From assembly GCF_022965805.1 (NCBI RefSeq), contig NC_133101.1, positions 10,205,069-10,269,068 of the forward strand: a stretch of DNA of 64,000 nucleotides. The letters are read 5' to 3'. The translations under genes were made by a program, and so were the position numbers. Shown here in pieces: positions 45,217-55,917 of this stretch. The notes under the pieces were generated by a model, which ran no database searches, was not told where the DNA came from, and saw only the letters and a program-made list of their open reading frames with translations. Origin of the DNA: Primulina eburnea. Its lineage: Eukaryota > Streptophyta > Magnoliopsida > Lamiales > Gesneriaceae. The stretch's first letter is position 1; every line of letters starts with the position of its first letter.

Positions 45217-46430
45217 GAATCTTTCGAATGACCATTGTTCTTTTATTGAAACAAGTTTCGACTTTCGATGAACCCCGAATCGAAAAGGAAGGGAAATAAG
45301 TCAAATAACTTTGGTAAAACATTTATTTTAAAACGTGAAATTCATTTGATAAAATATATATGATGATACCAAGATGTAATCATGTATATGTAGTCAAGTG
45401 TATATCTTTTTTTAAAAAAATTTCCAGTTTGATCGGCTTTACATTTTTCTCTCAGTATTATCTCGGATCGTAAGGACCAATGATGTACAATCACAACAAC
45501 GGATTATTTCTCTCGATGAATGATAACCACTTGAAAAGTCCGATGGATTGTTGTTCGGTATAATCATCATATGATTACTCATCTGCATAATTGGACATCT
45601 GTATGCCGTATCCATGAAACACTGTGTGCTACATTTACATATGCTGGTCTCAAGCTCAAGTGTCCTTCATCCTTGTTTTTAGGCGGCTAAATAGACTAAG
45701 AATGAATTTAGAATATGCAGTGTTTACAAATGAGTTTCATGATCGAATTACGATTCATTTTTATTAAAGTATAATCAAGGACTTTATTTATTTCGATTGC
45801 ATGGGTATACAGATAAAGTGAAACGAAACAATCAAATGTAAATTATATTAAAATAAAGATTGTTTATTACAACTGAGCCGATAAATTCTTTAGTCAACCG
45901 TTGACTTATGTTGGGTAATTATGCCAAAATGATGACGATCACGGTGATAATATAGTACCAAAAAAATTGCGGAGTAAAATAATCAACAAGAACACAAAGA
46001 TTTACGTGATTCACCTAATATGGGCTACGTCCACGGAGCTACTGCTGATCTTTTATAACATGATAAATATTACAACAAGTGTATACAACAATATACTAAA
46101 TATCTCACACTCACAACCCGAGTATAACCGGAAAAAAATAATTTCTACAACTCACACAAGAAAACACTCAACACTCAAATGATCTCTCTATTATACTAAG
46201 CTTTGAAAACTCTTGTTTTGAGATGCTTAAACTGAGAGGGAATGAGCTCTATTTATAGAACTTCCCGTTCATGAAATAGCAAATCAGCTGCTAGCCGCCA
46301 CCAGCCAAATTTGACAATTGTGACATTGTTGGCAAAATCAATTCGTATTCTTCCGGACACCATTAAATGAATGTGGCCCTTTCACCTTACAACTCAACTT
46401 ACAGGGCATCTACTCAAACAAAATGAATGT
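45217..46430. other. No gene seen
   Basis: AT-rich intergenic sequence. Short readings (for example 45,967-46,182) have no recognisable domain. Near 45,950-46,260 some phrases (ATTTACGTGATTCACC, TATTTATAGAACTTCC) resemble LTR ends of old Copia elements, but I cannot define boundaries. Confidence 0.35.
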
Positions 46431-46434
46431 TTAA

Positions 46435-46640
46435 ATGTCATATCTTTCAAGAAAGGCGGTTCGCCTTGAGCGATCAAGAGGTCCATTGGATAAGTGGTGG
46501 CTGGAAAATTTGAGAAACATAAGCACATGAAGCATAACATGGCTTTGCCTTCCATTATTAATGGCCATAAATCATGTTGAAGTCATTTTTTCCTACCATC
46601 TCCTACGACGAGAAAATGGAGGGCCCTGCTGAAATAACTC
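46435..46640 (-). promoter_or_regulatory. Orphan SAUR upstream module
   Basis: Read on the minus strand it has the same order of motifs as the upstream regions of the SAUR genes: CAACATGATTTATGGCCATT, then AAAGCCATGTTATGCTTCAT, GTGCTTATGTTTCTCAAATT, and ACTTATCCAATGG. No SAUR coding sequence lies downstream of it (leftward) within 1.5 kb, so the gene it once served appears lost. The TGTCTC found in other copies is changed here (ATGACTTC). Confidence 0.6.
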
Positions 46641-47510
46641 AGCTAATGAGATGAGATTTACAATCTTCTTCGGATTCTTTACGGGATTTTCTATGCAATC
46701 ACAAATATTACATAATCATTGCCACGACATAAACTATCCGGCGTGTGTTTCAACCCGTGTACCGTAACTTTTAGCACTATCAATTGTGGTTTGCTGTTAC
46801 TCCTTGAGGCTATGTGAAATTAGAGCAAGAGATCCAGATTCTAAATTTAGCCAGAGGCTACTCCAGGAACATACAAGAAATTGCTTTGTATAGAAATTGT
46901 TGTAATCTCCCTACTTTTCCACAAAATAAAATATTGCAGAAGGCTGTTCCAAGTTTATGGCCCACTCTTCTTGGAAGATCTGAATTACGGCATACCACAC
47001 ATCTTTTCTTTCCCAGATCATATTCCTCAATTAATTAGACCTCTCTCGATATCATTTGAAGAGCAAACAAACTGATAAAATTGGGCCCAAGACATCATTC
47101 ATATAAAAATCATCTTTGTTCTTAAAATATGATCCACTTAACATTTAGTAATTCGTAAAAATAACCCCTCCATTTAAAGAATTTATACCAAACAGAGTTG
47201 TGGTTCACATGAATTTGGACCAACTGACTGTTCGATCAGAAGATAACAAGATAAAGTTTGGTGGGGTGTGGCCTGTTGTAACGTGAATGATTTGAGTAGG
47301 GTCATACAAGACTTTGTGGCTGATGGTGGTGGGGAAAAAGGGTTCTGAAATGACAGATGCTTCATGATATACGAAGATTGGAAGACAATTTCATGTGATT
47401 CTTCATGTGCTTTCGTTAAACTTTAATTTTCCCCAGCCACCGTACATCCACTTGCTGTTTCTCTGGACCACAATCAATATTTTAAAGGATTAAATGACAC
47501 TCTAAATTCA

Positions 47511-47520
47511 TCTATATATT
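47511..47520 (+). promoter_or_regulatory. Probable TATA box of SAUR at 47,645
   Basis: TCTATATATT lies 125 bp before the start codon, at a spacing like that of the TATA boxes of the other SAUR genes here. Upstream, near 47,380-47,440, a diverged form of the shared module is visible (GATTCTTCATGTGCTTTCG and CCCCAGCCACC). Confidence 0.5.
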
Positions 47521-47644
47521 TGTATATTCCTCCAGTCAAGCTTCAAACCAACAAGCCAAGTACTACTCAAATATTTCTGTTTCCAGTTTTCCGTATAACA
47601 GTTGAGAGTTCCTTGCTTCAGCAAGAAATATTTTAATACAAGAA

Positions 47645-47929
47645 ATGGCCTTTCGACAAATTCTTAAACGATCTTTATCAAGCGAGAAAAGATCGAATTC
47701 GACACGACGAGCTGATGTTCCGAAAGGATATTGTGCTGTTTACGTGGGGGAGTGTGAATATAAGCAAAGATTTGTTATTCCCGTGTCATATCTGAACCAT
47801 CCTTCATTTCAAGATTTGCTATCCCAAGCTGAAGAAGAATTCGGGTATTGCCATCCAATGGGTGGACTCACCATTCCTTGCAGTGAAGATTTGTTTGTTG
47901 ATGTCACATCTCGCTTGAGCAGATCATGA
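47645..47929 (+). CDS. SAUR: SAUR family auxin-responsive protein, 94 aa
   Basis: Intronless 94-residue protein of the SAUR19-24/X15 type. After a basic N-terminus ([19 protein letters not shown]) comes the SAUR core: [60 protein letters not shown]. Length and start codon agree with paralogs at 54,898, 59,454 and 61,585. In known family members the protein binds and inhibits PP2C-D phosphatases at the plasma membrane, which keeps the proton pump active and promotes cell expansion; I infer the same role. It diverges from an orphan SAUR promoter at 46,435. A TATA box and part of the shared upstream module precede it. The ~600 bp after the stop hold only untranslated and intergenic sequence. No lesion is visible. 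Confidence 0.95.
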   Translation: MAFRQILKRSLSSEKRSNSTRRADVPKGYCAVYVGECEYKQRFVIPVSYLNHPSFQDLLSQAEEEFGYCHPMGGLTIPCSEDLFVDVTSRLSRS

Positions 47930-48559
47930 TCTATTATAATTGACTAGAATTTATATATATTAGGTAGCTGCTTGGAGGGATTCTAGTCTTCTTATCTATT
48001 CAAACAGTGTACATATTAGTGAGAAAATTCTCAAAATTATGAATACAAGAAAATTTTGGTAAATATATATTGTGTCAAATTTTTTTTTTTCACTCAAATG
48101 CATTATCTTGTTCTAGTTGTAAGTATGAAATGCTTTGTCCAACACTCTGCAAGATCTGAAATACAGATATGTGAAAGGAGATTTCATGGTTTATTATTTT
48201 TCTATTTACATAGGATGAGAACAATACTTTTTTCGTTGTTATATATGAACATCTTCTAATTCCTGTGATGCTCACCTTGTGCTACCTCGATAAACCGTGA
48301 GAAATATACTTCTGATGCATTTCTTTTACCAAGATAAAAATTTCTTTCAGATCCCATTGATGACCAAAACTACAAAATACATTTTACAGTTCGACAGACG
48401 TTATCCATCTTAACGTCATGTGGTAGAAGATAAAGACTTTATAATGGAGTAATTAACTCATTAAATCATGTCTGTCATGTTCCCAATTCACATCATTAAT
48501 AAATCTAGTTTTTAGATATATCTTAAAGGACCGTAGGCGACTAGAAAAGTAGATATATG

Positions 48560-48735
48560 AAAGGGATCTAAAGAAAATTGAAGTGTTTGAAGAGGACCCT
48601 TCGAGTGTTAGTTGAAGAAATTGGTAGGGAACAATGTCTCTCCAACATGACTTGTAGTGATTCATGGAAGGCAAAACCATGTTACTCCTCATGTGCTTCT
48701 GTTTCTCTAATTTTTCCACCCACAACTCATCCAAT
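48560..48735 (+). promoter_or_regulatory. Orphan SAUR upstream module with TGTCTC
   Basis: The stretch GAAATTGGTAGGGAACAATG, TGTCTC (48,635-48,640), CAACATGACTTGTAGTGATT, AAAACCATGTTACTCCTCAT and GTGCTTCTGTTTCTC follows the upstream region of the SAUR gene at 61,585. Resemblance stops at about 48,731 after AACTCATCCAAT. No SAUR coding follows: about 350 bp later LTR sequence begins, and the next 5.5 kb are LTRs. TGTCTC is the core auxin-response element bound by ARF factors. Confidence 0.65.
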
Positions 48736-50303
48736 CTTGAAAGATACACCATTGTTTTACAGTTGATGTTAGGATTTTACTCGTTTTTACTCCGCTATAT
48801 TTTTATTGGTAATTGCTTATTATAATTTTTAAATGATTTGTTTTTTTAGGATGTTCATGCATGCGATTTATTTAAACGTTTATTTTCAAACCGAGAGCTT
48901 TAGTTTAAAAAAAAAGTATTTACGCACTTTTAAAATAGTAGACGTTTCAATATAATATATAAAAGGAACGTAGAAAGTTTAATAAAGACAAAGTACATAA
49001 CGAACTGGTACCAAAAAAAATCTACATTCAACCATCTAGTACAATGCAAATTTTCGAAATTACGCTACTTGCGGATCATGTTTTGCGAATTTGTCATGTT
49101 ATAAAATATGAAAGAAATGTCATTGGAATTATGGAAGAAGTATCAACCCGGTTATGGTAGGATTTTTATACTCACACCTATAAATAATGAGCCTATGCAT
49201 TTAAAATTTTGCACCTTCCAAGCTCAAAATTTCGAGCTTCTCTCTCTCAAATTTTCGAGAATTTCGTCCCCCGAGGTGCTGCCGAGAGACCAAAAATCTG
49301 CCTAGGTTTTGGAATTTCTTCCCATCACTTCAAGCCTTAGAATCCAATCTCCACCGTTCCAATTGTACTTTCATATGTTTTGAATAACATATCCAAAATT
49401 CAGTAAAATCTAACGATTAGTTTTTAAGACCTTGTCATTTCAAAATACTACTCAGATTCTACGCGGGAACATCATATCTACAGTTTCTTGTCCATAATCT
49501 TGTACAAACGAAGCCCAAACACAATCTCCACCGTTCATATTTTAAATAACATACTTGAAACGTGCTGTACAAGTCGAGCTTGATCCAACGTGTAGTGCCC
49601 AAATTCAATACACGTATGACCCATGCATTTATTTAACTATTAAATCATTTAATTTATTTTAAATGAGTTTTATGCCATGCATAAATTATGAAATGCATTA
49701 TTTTAAATAATATATGTTTATTGTGATGCACGTTAAAATGTTTTTCGAGTTTCATGTTTCAGGCGACTATTCGAAGCGGGATCGAGGAAAAGACCGGTGA
49801 CGATGTTGATAATTTAAAATATGGTATTTTATTTTAAGTTGAGGATGGGGCATTTTTACTAAGTTATTAAGTTTTAATATGTTAAAGCATTATTATGTAT
49901 TTAGTGATTTAAGAGTTTAAAATTTTTAAAATTGGTGTGTAATCATTTTAATTGTAGAGTTTGATTAAATTATTGAGTGTTAACTTTTAATTAGTATTTT
50001 AATTAGTTAATTAGCACTAGATTTCTCCTAATTAAATCACACACACGTTTTCTACACTCACACACACTAAACACGTTTTTACACACACTAAAACACACAA
50101 CACACACACCTACAAGTTTATTTTCAGATTTTAAAAAAGAAAACCTAGGGTTTTTGTGTAAGAAACGGCCGCCCCCTCCTCTGAATTATTCCAGCATATT
50201 TTCGTGTGCTTTCTTCAAGGATTTTAGCGCCACGTTCGTCCCGGATCGAGCCTCGCACCGTCTCCGCTTCGGTATCGTCGTCACGGTATTTTTAATATCA
50301 AAA

Positions 50304-51488
50304 TGTCACGCCCCGGGACGGGGGTTGGTTGACACCGGCGTTGCTCTCAAATATTCATTCGAAAACAACAAGCCTCAGAAGTACAGAATTTCAGAAACCC
50401 GTCTTTTATTCATAATAATCATTGTCTGTTACAACTCAATGACAAATGTTTTACAGCGGAAATGTAAAACCATAAAATTACATTGTCTGAACAGATGCAG
50501 CGGAAAATAAAACATAAATCAGAACTAAGAACAACGATCTTCATCACCAGCCCCAAAACTGACGTTGCTCATCTTCTTCTATCAACTCTTCCTCGTTCTT
50601 ATCTGAGATGGGTTTGGTGGGTGAGTGATATGATTGTCACTCAGTAAGCAGGGGCGGGATTAACTCCCAGTTTTCGAAATCGTTTTCAACAGAAACCGAA
50701 ATACAATAATATACTGAAAACTCGTATTTCATAACAGAAATCAGAATTCAAAATTTACAGGTTTCAGAACAGAATTCAGAATTAGTAAGCACTGAACATG
50801 TTAGTGAATTTCATGGCTAAACTGATATCAGTCTCCTATATGTTCTCTCCTCTAAGGGGTGAGGCCAGAATCAGAATCAGAATTCAGAAATGTTCAGAAT
50901 ATATATTCCTACCATTAGTTCACTAGGGAGTTTCAGTGCTTCAAAATCATATATCAGAAATCATGCAGAAACTGAACTTTAAAACAGAATTATCAAACGG
51001 ATTTCAAGATATTTATACATAAGCCCACTTACCGTAATTTGCTAAAAGTATTTCGGTTGAAATCTGAAGTCTGCTTGTTCTTGCTACTGGTTTCTGCTGC
51101 TCGAAAATCAGCACTCTCTTAGCTCAAATATTTCAAGTGACAACTCAAGATTTTGGTAAACCAATTCAGGTGTTTGAGGGTGATATTTATAGGCAATGTT
51201 TCTGACTGTTAGACTCTCAATTAATGGCCATAATCTGCCATTAACAGCCTTTATTCCATGTTAATGCTTCAGTTACAAGTCTAAGCTGAATCAGTAACTG
51301 TCTGCTGGAATCTTGCGCTGCTGAATTCTTCTACTGCTGAATTCTATATGCTGGAATTCTGTCTGCTGGAATTGTGTCTGCTGGAAAAATATCATCTTCT
51401 GAATTATTGACTGCTGCTGGAATTGTTAGCTTCTACTGAAATTTTCCATTGCTACTGAATAATGCTGCTGGAAATTCGGGTTCTCACA
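50304..51488 (-). repeat. Inner solo LTR of the gypsy family, CAAAA duplication
   Basis: On the minus strand it runs TGTGAGAACCC to CGGGGCGTGACA, matching the gypsy LTRs at 8,071 and 13,692. The 5-bp duplication CAAAA flanks it (50,299-50,303 and 51,489-51,493). It is a solo LTR and the most recent layer of this nest. A 118-codon reading crossing its left boundary (50,154-50,510) is spurious. Confidence 0.93.
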
Positions 51489-52185
51489 CAAAAGGCACGT
51501 ATATTCTGTTCTTGATGCATCGATCATGTCATATTATGCGTGCCCTGTTATTTATGCGTAAAACCATGTGTATGTTGTGTAGAAGTTTGAACAATCACAT
51601 TTAAATCGCTTTCGGAGTCCTTTTTAGATCTAAAAATCCCGTTTTTGCTGTTCTGGTCAAAACTGCGAACTTTCAGTCGAGATTTTGAGAAAACTTTCAA
51701 CTAGAAAATCGTATAACTTTTTGATGCCTTCGATTTGATATAAAATTCGAGATTTTTGGATGAAAATCAAGTGAGTTATGATATTTTTCGTGGGACTGCT
51801 CAAACTGCGACTTTTACGAAAAATTGTGTTCTTGAAGTTTATTTGTTGCAGGCTTCGTTGGGGATCGACGGGTGATCGGTGCTGCGTCTAGGTATGATTA
51901 GTATGATGCTTGGGTTGGTGTTGGGTATGTCCTTTAGTGCCGATAGGCACTCGAGTACATTAGAAGTCGTAGGAAGCGTTCGGGGTCAATTGCCACGTTT
52001 CTTGAATTGTATGTATAGTAGGGGAACGTCGTTGTTTTGGGTGTTCGTACGAGTTTAGTTCATTGCTATGGTGTCTCAGGATGGTCTCAAGTTGTCTAAT
52101 TTTGTTCCATTTGCTGTTTGATTGGGAGAATAGACATTGTGTAAGTTTTCCTCGCAGGTTCAGAAAATTCGAGGCCACACGAACC

Positions 52186-52436
52186 TTGACACGGGGTCCG
52201 TGCCTTTGTTTCCTTCGAACAACCATTTTTGCGTAGACACCCGGACCCCTACACGGACCCTAGCACGGGGTCCGTGTCCTCATTTCTTCTCGAGTTTCAC
52301 TTTTGCGCACCTACACGGACCCCCACCCGGACCTCAGTACGGGGTCCGTGCCTTCCCTCTTCTTCATAAGGCAATTCACCGCACCTACACGGACCCGGAG
52401 CCGGACCTGGGCACGGGGTCCGTGTACTTGAGTTTT
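52186..52436 (+). repeat. GC-rich ~82-bp minisatellite in LTR
   Basis: Four units, each ending in (T/C)ACGGGGTCCGTG at about 52,190, 52,273, 52,341 and 52,413, with CTACACGGACCC before it in the later units. CACGGACCC and GGGTCCGTG are reverse complements, so each unit can form a strong hairpin. It is far more GC-rich than its surroundings. Confidence 0.8.
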
Positions 52437-54897
52437 AAAAATTATCATGCTATACTTTGAGGTTTGATGTCTTGATTTAGTGCAATGTTCAACAATGTCG
52501 AGTCATGGGAATTTTAGAATGTCCTAAGTAATGATTGAACTTGAGAGTAAGTGCAATTTCTACGTTAAGTTATGCAAGTTAAGTATGAAAATTCATGTTA
52601 GTATGGGCAGCAGCGGCCCCAGTCGAAGTCCAACGAATCCCTCAACGCCAAGTAAGTATGTATGACGTGCAAACAAATATTTTAAGTTTTGGAGGTATGC
52701 TAAATGTCTTGTGACCAAATTATGTTAGGATTGGAAAGCGTTAAACTATGAATGGGGACCAATCCGCCCGTTAAATTATGAACGGGTTAGATCGTGGTTG
52801 GAAAGCGTTAAATTATGAACGGGGACCAACCAGCCCGTTAAATTATGAACGGGGATCTTATGTATGCGGCAGTGGATACGTCCCTGTCAGCCCAGTACTG
52901 TGGTATAGTCTGATCAGGCTCATTTATGTTACGGGTCACGTGCTTTGAAACATCCTCTACGCAAAATGATGAAGTTATGTATGTTCAAGTATGTTCAAGT
53001 ATGCAGCATGTTTATGAAAAGTTTAAATTATGGCACGTCAAAGTATGTATGTACGTATGTTCAAGTTTTAATACGCAAGTTCAAGTTTCAAGTTATGTAT
53101 GTCCTATTTTAAAGTTGCATGTGATTTTATTATGTAGTACTCATTATTCCAGTTTATACGTGTTGAGTCTTTAGACTCACTAGACTTGATCGATGCAGGT
53201 GAGTATGTTGACGAGGAGGCAGGAGGTGGTGACCAAGGGGCAGGCTTGGACTGAGCGGCAGGCTAAACCCGAGGACCGCCCACGTTATTTTACGATTCTT
53301 TTTATGCAAGTTTAAAATACTCTGATGTTATGTTTCGTTTCAAGACTTTTGGAACAGTGTTTCTTTTCAGCAAATTTTATTGGTGATGTCGATTTCAAAT
53401 ATTTTTATTGATGAAGGATGTAGTGACGACCGTATTTGATTTCATTTCCGCATTTCATTTAGTTTAAAAGAAAATTTTTAATTTTTCCGCAAATTTTAAG
53501 TAGTAAAGAATACGGTTCGTTACACAACGGTTCATTAAGTTGCAAACGGGCCTGCAAGTTGGCTGATTTTTTGGAGACAAATTTCAGCTTGTTCCTTCAA
53601 ATTTTTCTTCAAGCAAGATCTAAGGTAAATAGGTTTTTGCTATATTATAATTTATACACTTGTCCTTCGTAAGTGATATTTTGTTATGTATATATTCTTT
53701 CGTAAGTGAGTTTTTGTTTGCCACACTTGTTCTTTGAAGTGAGCTTGTGTTTAAAAAATATATATAATTTGTGTACGAATCTCCCTTCAGTTTTTGAAAT
53801 TCCGTTCGAGCATAATTCCTCGTTCATGATATACTTTCTTCAAGATTTGTCAAATTATATGTTCAAAGCACTGTTAGGATTTGATTGGATATGAGAAACA
53901 AATTTCCGAACTATGACTCTTATACGGTGGGATGGTAACTGTTGTACGGCCTCACTCCATAGAGGATTAACATATTGGACATGGCATCACTCCTTAGAGG
54001 ATTAACATATAGGAGACTGATATCAGGAAACCATGGAAATGAGATGACTTTCAGTACTATATAAATATGCTATACAAGTATACTATACGAGTATGATATG
54101 TGATTATATATATGTTATGATTATGAAGTATGGATATTCGTTATGATTCAAGTTATGATATGCTATGTAAAATTTAAATTCAAGTATATGTATATATTGC
54201 TATATGTCTCGAACGCCCTCCACTTGTTGAGTATTTCCCAAAATACTCACCTTCTTAATCTACCCTCCCAAATAAGTGAGAGGAACAATTAGATGAGGAA
54301 GAACAAGATCAATTTTGGGGTAGTGATGATGAAGTACTGAAGAAGTTTAATTAAGTTTTACGTTATAATTAATTTTAAGTTAAAAAACGCTTCCGCATAT
54401 TTTTATTTAAGTTGTAAAGGAAATGATTTTTATGGTTTTATGAATAATAGGCTGGTTTTGGTTTATACTATGCTATGAGGCTTGTTGTTTGATGATTATG
54501 TGATTGTTGAACAACGTCGATGTCGACTAACCCCGATCTTGGGACGTGACATCTGACATTTCTATGGTGCTAAATATACAGGTACAATATGCATCATTTT
54601 ATACCATATTTCGTCTTTTCCGTTTGCTTCACTCAAATCATGAAAACAAAATGCATAGAATTTTTTGGTCTAGCAAATACAAAAGTTACAATTAGTTGAA
54701 TGGTGGAGAGGGCAATGTATCAGTTGTGGGAGTGCATTTAGAGAAATAAGGAGCTGCATGAATTGTTGGATGGATTAAAATATGGCAATAAGTGATATAG
54801 TACTCCTTAAAAACCGATTTAGTTTACATTGTTCTGCAACTAATTAAACAGTATACTAATTTCTACTCCCTAAAATTCATATAGTACTCTTTATATT

Positions 54898-55182
54898 TCA
54901 TATTCCACCCAATCTAGAAGTCAGATCAATAAACAAATATTGGCTGCAGGGGATGGTGATTCCACCCATTGGATGACAGAACCCGAATTCTTCTTCCGCT
55001 TTATTTAACAATTCTTGAAATAAAGGGTTGTTTAAGTATGACACGGGAATCACAAATCGTTGCTTGTTTTCAGTTTCCCCAACATAAACAGCAAAATGCC
55101 CCTTCGGAACATCGGTGGATCCCATGGAGTTTGATCTTCTTTCACTAGATAAAGATCGTCTAAGGATTTGTCGAATCGCCAT
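54898..55182 (-). CDS. SAUR: SAUR family auxin-responsive protein, 94 aa
   Basis: Intronless 94-residue SAUR with [19 protein letters not shown], then [60 protein letters not shown] and the end LTSRLGGI. All core positions are kept, except Gln for the more usual Glu after TIPCS. The start is set by paralogs. Expected role is inhibition of PP2C-D phosphatases in auxin-driven growth, inferred from the family. On the minus strand, part of the shared upstream module lies at 55,440-55,600, and a TGTCTC occurs at 55,340-55,345; an AATATATGTA near 55,275 could serve as TATA box. The outer LTR of the nest ends only ~350 bp past its stop codon. Confidence 0.95.
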   Translation of the reverse strand: MAIRQILRRSLSSERRSNSMGSTDVPKGHFAVYVGETENKQRFVIPVSYLNNPLFQELLNKAEEEFGFCHPMGGITIPCSQYLFIDLTSRLGGI

Positions 55183-55345
55183 TATTGTTGCACAAAAATG
55201 GGTTCTTCCTATCAGGGGATATGGTGTGAGGAAAAGGTAAAAAGAATTTGTTCCTCGTTGGATCTAGCTACTGTACATATATTCTAAACTTTCTTCTAAA
55301 CTTATTAAAACTATATGTCATGTTCTGCCCAAGCGAATGGAGACA

Positions 55346-55917
55346 TCGACGAATAGATCCTCAGTACTAGTGATTGTAAGACCACTAGTTGGTGTTTAAA
55401 GATAAATTTAAGAGTAATTTATCTTTAAACATCTAGTGGATATGTTATCCGTTAACTGGTGAAATTTGAGAAAGACAAGCACATGACTATCACATGAATT
55501 TGTCTTCCAATCATGATAAATTATTATGATGCATCTGCCATTATCAGAACCATATTTAATTTCCCCACCACCTTAATATACAAAGTCTTGCAGGACCTTA
55601 CTCAAATAACACATATTACGATAAGCTAACCTCTAAAAGACTTCCTGGGATTCATTGGATCAGCATATAATTAGTTAAGTCACCCCACCAAAATTTAATC
55701 TTCTTGTCTGCTAATCTTGATCGGGTCATGTGGGCATAGCTCATCCAAATCTACGGTAGGCTGTCCTAAAAAAAAAACCAGTGTACCTTATGATTTAAGA
55801 AAAATACTCCAAATGCCTTGATTCTCTGGGGACCCCATAACAATATTATCATACTAAGAACCACTTCTATCCTGATAACTCACTTTAATCTCAAGTGGGA
55901 TTTCTTCCTTTTGTTAT
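55346..55917 (-). promoter_or_regulatory. Upstream region of SAUR at 54,898, decayed module
   Basis: It contains TGGAGAAATTTGAG-like and CATGAATTTGTCTTCCAATC on the + strand (55,465-55,515), the reverse of the shared SAUR upstream module, but more diverged than in the other copies. A short inverted repeat, AAACACCAACTAGTGG-like against CATCTAGTGG, sits near 55,380-55,440 (TTTAAAGATAAATTTAAGAG and TAATTTATCTTTAAACA), a likely hairpin. No gene is seen. Confidence 0.4.

Larger units (their letters stand above)
49591..53524 (+). repeat. Middle solo LTR with CAACG duplication
   Basis: It starts TGTAGTGCCCAAATTC and ends GGTTCGTTACA, with CAACG on both sides (49,586-49,590 and 53,525-53,529). Removing the nested LTR (50,304-51,488) and its duplication leaves about 2.74 kb, close to the LARD LTR length. 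It shares with that LTR the phrase GAGTCTTTAGACTCACTAG and a following GAGG-rich segment, so it is a related but distinct family. It contains a GC-rich minisatellite (52,186-52,436) and a repeat of GTTAAATTATGAACGGG (52,740-52,860). Confidence 0.85.
49090..54551 (+). repeat. Outer LTR of a three-level nest (Ty3-type)
   Basis: It is related to the solo LTR at 39,084: both share AAAATTTTCGA-type sequence after TATAAATA, the block ending GATCCAACGGTTCA (interrupted here at 49,590, resuming at 53,525), then CCTTAGAGGATTAACATATA, GACTGATATCAG, TTTCCCAAAATACTCACC, TGGTTTTGGTTTATACT and the end CTTGGGACGTGACA. The right end is clear. The left end is approximate and no target duplication could be matched. 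It is split by the solo LTR at 49,591. Copies of AGGATTAACATAT are tandem at 53,963 and 53,998. Confidence 0.65.

Noticed and set aside
46814..47075. Two overlapping plus-strand readings upstream of a SAUR
   Set aside because: No recognisable domain, overlapping frames and no conservation with other SAUR upstream regions.
50154..50510. 118-codon reading beginning near a CCTAGGGTTT-type leader
   Set aside because: It crosses the boundary of a solo LTR at 50,304, so the sequence was not contiguous before that insertion.
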